A stretch of 64,000 bases of DNA. Origin: Apostichopus japonicus (Eukaryota; Echinodermata; Holothuroidea; Aspidochirotida; Stichopodidae). The stretch covers positions 7,808,501-7,872,500 of the forward strand of contig NC_092569.1 in the NCBI RefSeq assembly GCF_037975245.1, written 5' to 3'. The position numbers and the translations under genes were made by a program. This document shows, piece after piece, positions 33,562 through 44,879 of this stretch. Below the pieces are notes generated by a model. It saw nothing but the letters and a program-made list of their open reading frames with translations. It ran no database searches and was not told the origin of the DNA. Numbering within the stretch: the first letter of the stretch is position 1; every line of letters starts with the position of its first letter.

Positions 33562-33862
33562 AATAATCATAATAATCAGTAGTTATCTTTACGATGCTTA
33601 AGCGACCACACATGTGGAAGAAACCCACAGGGGCATATGGATTACAACGTACACGTCGAGTGGCTTCCAATTCAACATTTTAACTCAAATTTGGAATCTT
33701 TTCAATTTAGAAAGTCATTTCAGATGGGTAAACCATAGATTGCTCTTGGATGAAAAACCCACCTTACTATGACCCTGCCGGGAATCGAACCCGAACCTCC
33801 CGATTGCTAAGCCTCATTGCTTCAAATGCCACCGCCTTTATCCACTCGGCCACAGCACCGGT
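33562..33862 (-). mobile_element. tRNA-derived SINE
   Basis: Minus-strand head with a polymerase III A box TGGCCGAGTGG (33842-33852) and B box GGTTCGATTCC (33781-33791), 50 bp apart and tRNA-Ser/Leu-like in style. The acceptor and anticodon stems do not pair, so it is not a working tRNA. The body continues for about 190 bp and ends in an ATT-rich tail (33556-33580 on the plus strand reads AATAATAATCATAATAATC). No clear target duplication. Confidence 0.8.
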
Positions 33863-34659
33863 CAATATTAATAGTTGTAATTTAAAGGTAGTATGTATTG
33901 GCCCCAAATTATAGCATGCTACAATTGCTAGAACATTTTAAAAACTACTTTTCTGGAGGTCTTTACTTCCAAATTGTTCTCAGACATTCTACATGCACAC
34001 ACAAGATGACTGAATGCCCCGGTGTGGAAAATTTCATCAAGGGTGGTAAAAAGAACAGTTAAGGAATTTTGACTAAAGGTGACCATATTTGAAAGTCTAG
34101 CATATTTGGGGCCAATGCAGCATACCTTTGAGGCTTGCACACAGCATTACATTAAATTTGCTATAGACCCCAAAAATCATAAAATAAGAAAAACTTCTCC
34201 AAGTACAGGTTGCATTTCAATACTGTGGGGTCAAATGGAAAGGCAGGGGGGTTGGAGGGGTTGCTTGTTAACTAAGTTGACTGGACTACCTGGTGTTACA
34301 TACTAAGTGAGCTCTTCACAAACTAGGTGAAAAACTCAATGCAATAACTTTTTCCTTTGTAGTCTTGAGTAACATATTTTAAATGCATTACAATTTGTCA
34401 CAAAAATGAATGGTTTTGGAATCCTTCATTCTTTAGTCTGTTCAATTAAAGCTGGAAGAAAACTTCCGGTATCAGTAATTAAAACCTATAAATGGATTCA
34501 TACTTAAAAATAATTCTGCACTCATACTGGCAATATGACCCAGATTCCAACATATTCCAAAGTGAATGGTTTCAAACAAATCATGTTTAAAAATCATGCA
34601 AATTCAACGTTTAAAGCAAATAAGTGATCCAAGACTGTCCTTTCAAATGGAATAACTAT

Positions 34660-36255
34660 GTACAACAAGAGCCCAAGGGCACTGTGGTTCCTTGCTTGGG
34701 GTATATGACAATACACATAATATTATCAAGCAAGATTGGGCTCAAATAGTCCAAGTAATTGTGGTCCTACATGTTTCCATAAAGTAACCAACACTATAGC
34801 CGACACTTTTGTGATCACAAAATGTGATCGGATTTTTATCAAAAGCCACTTTTGAGATCTAAATATGGCGTCGAAAATGTAAGAAATATAAGACACCTAC
34901 AAGCGTGTCAACAGATATGATAACATTGGTGACCTCAGATGACATGACCTTTAAGTTTCAAAATGTTCCACCACCCAATTCACAACTTGTCCCAAAATAT
35001 CAACCATGTCACACCTTGGCATTGAGATTTAATTGCATTAAATGTCAAAAAATTAACTTTGAACTTGTATACATAACTTCACACACAAAGGTCACCCGGA
35101 GGTCAACCAATTGACATATTTGATTGGTGAGACCTAAACAGAGCATGACTGTAAAAATTCAAACATTTTTTCTTTGCCCATTTTCTCCCCCCAAAATACT
35201 ACTATTTTAACATTAGCTGACCTTTGGTGACATTGGATCACATGACCGTTAAGTTTGAAAATATCCCCCTATACCATTTGCAACTTGTCCAAAAAAATCA
35301 ACCTTGTCACACATTGGCACTGGGAGTTATTGCATTAAATGTCTGAAAATTAACTTTGACCTCATATAACTTCGCACACGAAGGTCAAACGGGGGTTAAC
35401 CCATTGACATTTTTGATCAGAAGGTACCTTTGAGATCCAAATCTAGCATCAAAACCAAACATTTTCTTTTTTGCTCGTTTCCTCCCAAAATAAGCACATT
35501 TTTTCTAATGTGACCTTTGACCTTTTGACCTTGGTTTCAGATGTAGTTTAATCTCCTGATTCCAAAAAACAAAACGACAAGTCTGTACAACCATCCTAAC
35601 TCCGACCGAAAAACTTTGACCCCATATAACTTCGCACATAAAGGTCACGCGGGGTCAACCTGATGACATTTATGATCAGAAGGTACCTTTGACATCTGAA
35701 AATAGCATCAAAACTGTAAAAATCCCCACAAACATGTAAAGGTCACCAGAGGTCAAATTGAGGTCAAGGGTCACCCAGATGCGGGTCAACAATTGGATAA
35801 CATTGAAGCAACTCCCAACCCTAACGGACATTTTGTTCTCAAGTTATCCCAAAAAACTAGTTTTTTATCATTAATTGACCTTTGGTGACCTCGGATCACA
35901 TGACCGTTAAGTTTGAAAATGCTCCGCTAACCAGTTCACAACTTGTCCCAAAATATCAATCTTGTCACACATTGGCACTGGGAGTTATTGCAGTTTTAAT
36001 ATTTTCGGTTTTTGGACCATAACTGACCTTTGGTGACCTTTGTGGGCACCAGAAACAATAGGGCACACCTTCTCCATATGGCGGATCCATAGTCCAAGTT
36101 TGGCCTCAATCCAACATTCCCTTATTGAGATAGAGCGTACCCAAGCAAGTGTCACAGACGCACACACACACACACATACACGCACACACATACCCACACA
36201 CACGCCAACCTGACTGCATAGGTTCCTTTTGCTAAAGCAAGGAACCAAAAAGGTG
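34660..36255 (-). repeat. 1.5-kb TGACCT-rich repeat, inverted long copy
   Basis: Reverse-orientation partner of 11655-13190 with the same order of blocks, bounded by CACTGTGGTTCCTTGCTT on the left and AAGCAAGGAACC on the right. It includes an (AC)n run near 36160-36205 and a perfect TGACCTTTGACCT at 35511-35523. Noncoding. Confidence 0.8.
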
Positions 36256-36891
36256 GACTCTTGGATTTCACTGCATTTAATATTTATATTCGGTGGCATA
36301 ATATGGTACCAATTATATTTGGTATAATTACATGTGTACATGCCAACAGTTACACTGCAAAGTTAATTTTCTTCCTTGTTCAATATCAATAGTGTACCTT
36401 GGTCCATCTGTACTCTTATCAAGCCTTCAAATATTGTGAGTGATGGACTTTGTCGCTACCCCAAATGCTTTCTCAATGTATCACTTACAATTAAGGACGG
36501 CTCTGAATGACTCTTTGGCCAGTCCAGGATACTCGTTAAGGAACATTGTTCCTTTTGATGTTCTGTAGGACATAATCTCACTTCCGGCACTCAGGACCAA
36601 CTATCCCGCAGTGGTTGGTATTATTTCTTTCAGTTTGTCAATCTGTAGTTCAATAAAATAATTGATACCTGATAATGTTCAAGTTATGTTACATCTCATG
36701 ATATAAAAAACTTTAGGAATTTCTGCACAAAAATTGCAAGCTATATAAAAGGGAAAGTAAAAGGCAAAATGCTTCATACAGTACCGTAGGATGAGCCCAC
36801 CAAAGTTTCTTTGGTAAGACTTCCATGATATGAATTTTGTCATACTTGCATGACTAATAAGTACCATAATTTTCTTTTCATTTTGATCAGG

Positions 36892-36919
36892 AAGCAGAGC
36901 TCAGATTAAAAAGTATCCT
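36892..36919 (+). CDS. Weak micro-exon candidate
   Basis: A very good acceptor (TTTTCTTTTCATTTTGATCAG) is followed by EAELRLKSI-coding sequence and GTAAAC about 29 nt later. Its exit phase would fit the exon candidate at 40430. Too short to judge on its own. Confidence 0.15.
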
Positions 36920-37019
36920 GTAAACATGTTACAACTATGCTTAATTATAACTATAATAACCTATCCAATAACACATCTGCCAGCAGACTGTGGAGAAAGG
37001 CTAGCCAATAGGCTGTATG

Positions 37020-39150
37020 ATGCTTGTTGAGTGTGTTGATATACGCTGTACGTTGATAAACAAAGCCAATGAACTAAGTGGATATTATCTTGAATTATTA
37101 TCTGACCTTATATTTAAATTATATGTCATGTACCGTATGTAAATAGACCTGTCTGACATTATCTGTGTCAAGATGCAATATTTTCCTCTGCATGCATACA
37201 TATTAGAATGTAGTCGTACATTTTCCCATTTGAGCTAAAACTTAAAGCAAGTTGAATGAATGTATTGTATCCCACATTCTTGCCAAGGTGTTAAATACTT
37301 GAAGTTATCCATCAACTGTACAAGCCACAAATATAACATATTACGTGACACAGTTGCATTGCTTATATGGATTTTTTGAAGGGTACTGTATAATAGGTAA
37401 AATGGTAATGTGAAATGAAACAACAATTGTTTGGAACTTGATTGGCTAACTTTGAATTATCACATTTTCACCAAACATTTTTGGTGCATTGGACACAGTA
37501 CAGGGATGTACTGATAAAGTTTCTATAGGGAGTGCAATGGTAGTACAGCTAACACTACAGCTGATGACACTATACCTTGGACACATTTCATTTATAAAGC
37601 AAACACAGTTTGAAGTACAAATCAGTAGTTTATGGCAATGGGATAAGATTTCTCATTTTAAAATCGAGAATTTTGTGGCATATTGAAAGCATGAATATTT
37701 ACTGTACCATTGATAGTATTTTTTTGGTGGTCTGCGTCCATTCTTTCTTCCTCCATTTCTGGTATGTGGGTATTGGGAGGCTTCTGGCCCTGGCTCTAAA
37801 TAGCGCCCTCTGATCCTGACCTAAGGTCCTCCAGCTCTCTCCAAATCTCTGAAGCCTCTTGCTTCTGGTAAGGTGTTTCAACTTTTCAATAAATGTAAAT
37901 GAAGAAGGGGACAAAATAAATTCAACCTTTAAAACAACGGTACCCAATTGTTGAATAAGTTTAAAGAACTTGATAAAATGACTGTATTTCACAATTTTGT
38001 GGTTGAAATATTTCACAACTGATTCTGTAACAACAAAATTGAAGCCCTCAGATTTTACCCATCAATAATGACATTTGTTTAAAATCAATATTCCTTTCTT
38101 TCTACTTTTTCAGTACTCACAATGTTAAAATGTTTTGGAAACACTGAAATCTTATAAAGTGTGTAAGCTGAGGATACCATAAGCTTCCTTTGACATGTAT
38201 GTTAACTGTTTGTTTTGTTTGAACAGAAGGAAAAATATTTTGGGGTCAATTTATTTCTAAGATATACACAGAGCTTAAGTATGATTAACTGTCATAGATT
38301 TGATACACAAAATAAACAGGACACAATAGTTGAGGTAGTCATGCAATGCATTCAGAAATAATGATGAATAGTGATTGGACAAGAAGATGACAGCAGTGCT
38401 TCAAATTCTGTTTCTGCTCGCAAATCCATCAGGCTGGAACAGAACAGTCGTACTGCACAACTGGAACTATAGTTTAAGAATAGGTCTATTACTTAATGCA
38501 GACCTAGCTAAAGAAAACTGGCCAATCTGGGCTACAATATATACAGACGGCATAGCCTAATGTCAATATGTCAATATAGGTTCTGGCTTTCTTTTTCTTT
38601 TCAAATTGAATGACGTAAAACCCGAAAATAATCAAAATACAATCCAATCTTTTCCTTCAGTCTTCACCAGCTCTTTTATTGGTTTGAGCAATGTAAATGT
38701 TGCACAAGTTCGTATTAATTTAACAATCAGGGAAGATACGATGCCACAATCTGTCTACAGTAGGCCCGAGCCACTCTCCTGGTTGTGAGACGACACTCCA
38801 ACCAAAGGGGTTCCCCTTCCTGAGCATATATGAACTTGCATCAAATTTTATGAAGATCAGTGCCCAATCCAGATGCATATGCCTCGCCCAAAGGCCTAGC
38901 TGTTGCACTTTGCCAGTAAGGCTAGTGCATGACCTATAATTGGGATATAATGCTGCTATAGCAGTAATAATAGCACGGACTAAAATTGGTACTAATTTAG
39001 AATCCATACCATCAGATATCCGACAGGCTAAAAATTAGTCATTACAGTCAGTTAGAATAGATAACCTATATATGGCTGAAGTACAATTTACGTTATGAAG
39101 TTATGCTAGGCCCAGCTGACATCTGTTGAACACTTATCGAAAACAGAAGG
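37020..39150. other. No supported gene
   Basis: AT-rich. Minus-strand frames at 37699-38016 and 38720-39007 contain GAGGGCGCTATTTAGAGCC- and AGGGGTTCCCC-type repeat phrases and are not called. Confidence 0.5.
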
Positions 39151-39388
39151 CATGAAATAACCCGATGTGCCTTCATGATCTAACACGGATATGGTTTCAA
39201 ATAAGCTACGTAATTAGGGGTCCTTTGTTATCCTTGGGTCTCTAAACTATTACTCGCAGGCTTAGTATCTTCTTAAATAATAGAAGTAGCTCACATAGCC
39301 CGCATATAGGCTGGGCTGTAAATGTAATGTAGGCTAGGCTAGGCCTTAACTTAGTTAAACTAGTATTACTTATTAGTAATTACTTTCT

Positions 39389-39424
39389 TTTTACATTGAC
39401 GTACCAGAGTACGTCAATGTAAAA
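39389..39424. repeat. Perfect 16-bp hairpin
   Basis: TTTTACATTGACGTAC (39389-39404), loop CAGA, then the exact reverse complement (39409-39424). It lies 127 bp downstream of the first-exon donor at 39550 on the minus strand. Confidence 0.9.
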
Positions 39425-39550
39425 TACTCTTCAGTTTCCTAAATGGATTCTACCTTAGTTATTACTTTTCAATAAAAGTGATGGAACTATGTTGAAAAGC
39501 TTTATAAATTCAAACTTTATCATGGCCAAAATATCAGACCTGTTGCTTAC

Positions 39551-39649
39551 CTGGTTGTTTACACACGATATGGTTTGTGTACAACCTCCGTACGAGTAAT
39601 AGCTTAAAAGTTCGCTGGGTTTTCCAGGTCTACTAGATACGTCATCCAT
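39551..39649 (-). CDS. First coding exon of the small minus-strand gene
   Basis: ATG at 39649 in the context CCCAATGGA opens 33 codons, MDDVSSRPGKPSELLSYY then SYGGCTQTISCVNNQ, ending CAG at a GTAAGC donor (phase 0). This phase matches 32110-32250. The first intron would be about 7.3 kb and contains the SINE and the inverted TGACCT-rich repeat. The N terminus is hydrophilic with no signal peptide. Function unknown. Further exons between are possible. Confidence 0.45.
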
Positions 39650-39835
39650 TGGGTTGTATCATACATGATTACATTTCTCGAGATACTAAACTGTGTGCAA
39701 AACGGTTTTCTTGAGAAATACTGTCACGTTAGGACTGGGTGCACCGAAATGGTAAAATATGTTATGCATAAATATTAGGGGGCGGGGTTAAGTTGATTTT
39801 CACTAAAATAGCTTGTAAACATGGTAACTGAACAA

Positions 39836-40005
39836 CGACAAGTTGGATTGAAGTCATAATTGGTACATATATGCGCCTTAGTGAGTAGAAGGGCCCTATT
39901 GATTTTGGTGCTCATCTCAAGAATATTAATGAGGTCTGCATAGGGTCAAATGTTAACATTTTCATAATTGAATCATACTTCGTGTGAAGGTGTTGATAGG
40001 ATAGC
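39836..40005 (+). repeat. Dispersed repeat, second copy of 11105-11270
   Basis: Same blocks and orientation as the copy at 11105, about 90 percent alike by eye. Confidence 0.7.
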
Positions 40006-40429
40006 GTGTACATGATAATATGTTCAATGTGATATTATGCACATTTATTAGGGGCAGGGCTTGAGTTTTTTTTTTTTTTAAATAGCTTGTAAACATGGTA
40101 AGTAAACATATTTAGTAGGTAGGTCCACAGTCAGTGAAATAACCTTGCTGATCAATTTAATCAACAATGACAAAAGCTTGGGATTATAATCTCAATTGGC
40201 AAGGAGTCACAATAAGCCCACTGGCTTTCTGGTTATTTCACTTGATTTGTTATTGATTAGCACTCTTAGTTGCTTGGAGAGATGTTACATGTCTTGATGT
40301 GTGCTTAATTTACTACACTGAAGACTTACTCGTTCATTTGATTGCGATTGACTTGTTTTGTTAAGAGCCTAGTAATCCTTCTTCTGATTTAACACTATAT
40401 AAATACACTGTATTATTTTTATGTTTCAG

Positions 40430-40504
40430 TCCAAGAAAGTGGAAACATCTGCAGAGTGCCAGTAATGTTTCTACACCTACTGTACACTCCATCGTTTTTA
40501 TGAG
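40430..40504 (+). CDS. Candidate internal exon, basic segment
   Basis: Strong acceptor TTATTTTTATGTTTCAG and a GTATAT donor at 40505. One frame is open throughout (phase 2 in, phase 2 out): PRKWKHLQSASNVSTPTVHS then IVFM. A second frame gives a short SKKVETSAECQ ending in a stop and could be a terminal exon instead. Unrecognised. Confidence 0.3.
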
Positions 40505-41589
40505 GTATATTAAGTCAAGCAAAGTATGTTCTTTGATTTTCATGTAAAAACATACCATTTTATACTTGCAATATAATGTAAACATGTCATTTGATTGATG
40601 CCTTAAAGTCTTAAGTATTGCCACTGAGTAATACATGCATCTGAGGTGGCATACTCCACAGTGTCTTATCCAGTGGTGAAAAGCATTTTGTCAGAACTTC
40701 TATCTAGACTTGGAGAACATATTATTGGAATGGTTTTACATGTAAGTCAATGGGGCTTTAAGTAGGGTTATGACCTAGTATCTTTGTTAGACTACATACT
40801 GTAGTCCAGCCCATGTGATAGATGAAACTTAGCTGTTTAAGAGGTCATTTATCAAAATTAAAAGTAGTACAAGCTTGGCAACTTGGTCTGATAGCATTCA
40901 TGGTTTTAAACTGTCTATAACAAATCACAATGGCTGTGATAATACTTAATTATTGAGAGAAAGAAAAGAGAATACATCGTCATCAACTAAATTTGAACTT
41001 TGTATACCTTTATTTGGAGTGCTCACATCTGTAATATTTGGATTTGCTATTTGCCACCTACATTCTAACTTTTCCTCTGATCATGTTATTTCATACTTTA
41101 AAGAAATAAATATTTTTCCTTCAGCATAATTTGCAAACTTCTTTCACTCCTTGGAAGAACAATAACACCCCTTCCCCTCCACCTTGCTTAGGTTACCACT
41201 CTCTACAGAAGAAAAGAAACTACCATCACTCTGCCAAAGGTTGTTGATAAGATTGAATACCCTTTTACAAACCATAAGGTAATCACTTTGCCTTCAACAA
41301 TGTTTCACTGTTGGGGTAACAAGAAACACCTCCACCCCTACCATCACCCCACAAAGGATACTACTGTCTATATACTAAAGAAAATAAATTACCATCACTC
41401 TGCCAAAGTTTGAAACCATGAAATAATCAGTTTACTTTCAACAATGTTACACTGCTTGGTTTAACAATAACCCCTCACCCCCCCCCCTCCCTTCACTCTG
41501 CCCCCATCACTCCACTTGATTTACCACTTTCTAAAAAAATTATCACTATCACTGTGCCAATATGTTTTCTTTTCAAACTGTTTTCTCTC

Positions 41590-42025
41590 TTAATCGATGA
41601 GGTTTTTGCCAGGACTGAATCCTACATATTGTCCATCCACAGATGGATATCTTTCCCTTATCATTAAGATGCAACAGGATGGCAATACCATTCTATTTCC
41701 TCTACTTAGGCGACCAAACTTCCAGTAAATAAATTTTCTGTAAGCATAATATCTGTAGTTCCTGTTGGTTCTGTTTTCTTCAAGCAAGACCAATCTCTTG
41801 CATGCGCATATTTACACCCAAGATGTGTGCATTAAGGCAAATATCCCTAAATGCATCTGACTAAGTTTACACATTGTTGCACCCTGTTTGTGCAGCACTT
41901 CTTTTCCACATCACTTAGCATCTCTACACATTGCAGACATTTGCACCATGAAGTGACTTCACAAGAAGCAGTCACTTCCTCAGTCTGGTTTGGCGCAGTG
42001 AGATCACTGAGCTTCTGGGTTTCTG
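41590..42025 (-). pseudogene. P2X7-type cytosolic (ballast) domain, frameshifted terminal exon
   Basis: Read on the minus strand from an acceptor TTCTCAG, the first frame gives a disordered lead, then TSWCKCLQCVEM..EKKCC, the Trp-Cys-x-Cys..Cys-Cys zinc-binding part of the P2X7 C-terminal domain. A one-base shift near 41850-41855 leads to FRDICLNAHIL, and another near 41780-41785 to RYYAYRKFIYWKFGRLSRGN, then MVLPSCCILMIRERYP..GQYVGF and TAA at 41590. Order and spacing match the domain found at the end of P2X7 and in many stand-alone invertebrate proteins. The two shifts would break translation, so it is a pseudogene or carries assembly indels. It joins in phase to the exon at 43297-43408, which supports a once-expressed gene. 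No P2X channel segment is present. Confidence 0.75.
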
Positions 42026-43049
42026 CTGAGAAGCTCTACTGCAACCTGCACTTACTGTTCTTGTGACAATCCTTGTGCATAAATCTGTTGGACAATTGAA
42101 ATTGAAATTGATTTCTTTCAGTACAATCATGAACGCATTAAGGGATAGCAGGGAAATTGGCTGCTAGTAAAAATGCAGGATATATTTTGGGTCAAACTCA
42201 CTACCTCAAAGCACTCTGAATGGTGAAATTTGGGTATTTTGTGAATGCATGTGGCAACACAGCAGAGTGAATGATGCAATCATGGCACTTCAACTACAAA
42301 TGCTTTTTTCTATTTATGAGATATTTCATTCAGTTCTTCACAGATGAAAATAATCACAGATGCATTTTGATGGAATTCTTAACACAGAAACCTTGACAGT
42401 GTGGAATATTTATCTTATCCACATAAATGTCACATTTTCAGCCACTGGATATATCCCTTTAAGAAAGAATTGAACACAAACATTTCATTTGATTTCATAC
42501 CAAAATAAACCAGGTAAGGTCAGACAAATTCCGAATGCAGCCATTCACATGAAACAAAACATAACACTCATCTAGATAGATAACTAGTTTGGTTATCATT
42601 GAAAGAGAGAGACAAAAATATGGTTTCTTTGATTTCATAAAGACTGACATTCCTCAGAAGTTATACTTTTATTTTCTAAAATCTTTATTTACTTAAAACA
42701 TAGAAATATGACATATTTTGGAATGTTAATTTGAGAGCTGGTAATGTATTATAAGTTTGAGTTTACATCAAACTGCAATATTTTGAATGAATATCTTGTT
42801 TGAGTAAATGACTTTTGGATTATGATGAGGGGGGGGGGGGGTTCAGCCCAATCATCATGCATGGTGACATCACATAGTTTGCTTCTGTTAGGGAACTTCA
42901 TAAACCTGTAATATTGGCTGCAATCTGAATATCACTCTCTGGAGATTTGAAGATGTGTCTGACACTATGGTACAGAACAACTGCACCATTGTATGTCTAA
43001 CAATATTCTTGTTATAAGAATTCTGTACAATATAAATTATAAATAGAAA

Positions 43050-43217
43050 AATTTTGGTCTGATAACATTGGGCACAGTTGCACCTTGTGAAATAAACTTG
43101 TACAACATTATAATATGCATCACAAGCTGGACAAATTTTGGTGTGATAACATTGGGCACAGTTGCACATTGTGACATAAACTTGTACTACATTATATTAT
43201 ATGCATCATAATCTACA
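43050..43217. repeat. 84-bp tandem duplication
   Basis: Two units of TTTTGGT.TGATAACATTGG, GCACAGTTGCAC, AAACTTGTAC and ATATGCATCA, about 95 percent alike. Confidence 0.85.
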
Positions 43218-43296
43218 TACATTATGACTTTTGTGGTCTATGATCATCAAAGTAATGTAAATATTTAGTAAAGTGGAAAGTATGTGCTATGCCAAC

Positions 43297-43408
43297 CTGA
43301 AGATTCATTGTTGTTTGAAGCCACATTCTGCTGCCCAGGTGCACTATCATCTTCACCTACTGCATGCTCATTTGGTGAGACCTCATTATCCCTAGTGTCT
43401 GACAAGTC
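43297..43408 (-). CDS. Exon upstream of the P2X7-type domain, acidic linker
   Basis: Strong minus-strand acceptor TTTTTTTTCTTTATACAG, then 37 codons (DLSDTRDNEVSPNEHAVGED then DSAPGQQNVASNNNESS) plus one base, then GTTGGC as donor. Only this frame is open. The one-base overhang completes an Ala codon with the CA at the start of the exon at 42025, so the two join without a break. The Asp/Glu/Ser/Asn-rich content resembles the disordered N-terminal part of stand-alone P2X7-domain proteins. Upstream exons not found. Confidence 0.55.
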
Positions 43409-43577
43409 CTGTATAAAGAAAAAAAATATCAGAAAACAATTATGAATGCAGTCTTTCTAGCATGGCTTGCTTTGATCTTGTTTGAGTGTAGATATCAGAT
43501 GGCAATGCTATTGATATCATTATATTATAGGCACAGGCTTTAATCTGTCAGGATAGTTGTTACTCATACAGTGTTTA

Positions 43578-44575
43578 GGGGTGTTACTAAAACGAATGAC
43601 AATTGCGTTACACATAACGAATGACAATATGTTGTACACACTAAAAAATTGCATTGACTAAAACAAGTGACAGTAATGACAGCACAGACATTTGCTTTAA
43701 CCAGATGTCACAGTTCAGAGTTCATGGGTATATTAAAGCCACGCAAACCCAGTGGACGCGAAGTGCGTGGCTTACAGATCTAGTAAAGTACGGACAAGAT
43801 ACAAACACACCTTATAGTACGCGAAATTGTAAGTCTGATTTCAAAAAGTAAATTTAACATAATTTTTCCGATATTAATTGTTAGAAACTAACAATACTTT
43901 AATCTTGAAACGGCTTCAGTTCTCTTTCTACAGAGGTAAATGTCAAAAGCACAGTACTCAAGTGCATTCTCACACAAAAACTTTCTGTGGTTTCTATCCA
44001 AGGGCGTAGGAACCAGGGGGGGCTGGGGGGCGCCAGCCCCCCCAGTGAAAAATATGGAGGGCGGAAGTATCATTCCGCCCCCCCCCCGCTTCGCAAGTCA
44101 GAAAACCCCTTTTTCATTTCCAAATGAGAAAAAAAATCTCATTTGGAGCACCAAATTGCATCTAAGGCCAGGTGAAAATGCAAAAGTTTTTACAAAATGG
44201 AGTGGGTGTTGAAGTGTGCTACATTACACCAAATTGCATCTGAGGCCACCTGGAAATGGGGGACACCCCCTTCCCTTAGACCCCTCCCCCAGGCCGGCCA
44301 TCAGTCTTCAGCCCCCCACTCAAAAGTACCTTCCTACGCCACTGTTTCTATCCGTAAATTACACCAAAACCCTGCAACCACATCACATAAGATTTTCCTC
44401 AATCATTTTTGCGCAGAAAACCAATAACCGCATTTACTCCACTCCGTTAATCATTCTATCTCTTCTCACCACTGTCCTTCGTTGTCATTTGTTGTCATTC
44501 AGTGTCATTCGCAAATGATAATGAACCCTATACAAAGTCAATTGTCATTCGCTGTCATTAGTTTTAATTTGTCCC
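43578..44575 (-). mobile_element. GAATGACA-repeat inverted-repeat element
   Basis: Ends GGGGTGTTACTAAAACGAATG and, inverted, GGGACAAATTAAAACTAATG, both followed by short repeats of CGAATGACA or relatives. Flanks GTGTTTA and GTGTATA may be a worn target duplication. A truncated copy lies at 10739-11100. A 65-codon internal frame has no recognised motif. Superfamily not assigned. Confidence 0.65.
43999..44344. mobile_element. 346-bp hAT-type short element nested in 43578-44575
   Basis: Exact TTTCTATC at 43991-43998 and 44345-44352. Ends CAAGGGCGTAGGAACC and, inverted, CAGTGGCGTAGGAAGG. The uninterrupted copy near 10965 (ACGGATAGAAACCACAG) confirms the empty site. Confidence 0.9.
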
Positions 44576-44585
44576 GTGTATAGCC

Positions 44586-44843
44586 TCCTGCTCACACCCC
44601 ACAGTATAGAACCACTGCTGTGCGTACAGAACTATACCAGCTTGACCCTCTAGAACTAAATTCTTACCAGGTTTGAATCAGGGCTTGCCATGCTGGTCAC
44701 AACCATCCCCTAATCCCGGCTCGCACCCCATGGTATAGAACCACTGCTGAATGTACAGTACTATACCAGCTTAATCCTTTAGTCCTAGATTTTTACCATG
44801 TTTGTTTCAGGGCTTGCTATGCTGGTCACAACCATCCACTAAT
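44586..44843. repeat. 129-bp tandem duplication, two units
   Basis: Units share GTATAGAACCACTGCTG, ACTATACCAGCTT, GGGCTTGC.ATGCTGGTCA and CAACCATCC.CTAATCCC. Confidence 0.85.
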
Positions 44844-44879
44844 CCCACAACCATCCCCAAATAGCCCTCACTCTCCAAA

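Noticed and set aside
33772-33862. tRNA-Ser or tRNA-Leu gene
   Set aside because: A and B boxes match, but the acceptor and anticodon stems do not pair, and the sequence continues into a SINE body with an ATT-rich tail.
36400-36610. PIF/Harbinger transposase remnant on the minus strand
   Set aside because: A short frame with EKAFGVATKS-like residues vaguely recalls the Harbinger C-terminal block, but the match is too brief and stops interrupt it.
37699-38016. 105-codon minus-strand frame, basic C-terminal half
   Set aside because: The apparent basic region translates a GAGGGCGCTATTTAGAGCC-type repeat phrase; no start or splice evidence.
38720-39007. 95-codon minus-strand frame with Trp-rich blocks
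   Set aside because: Contains phrases common in noncoding dispersed repeats and lacks splice or homology support.
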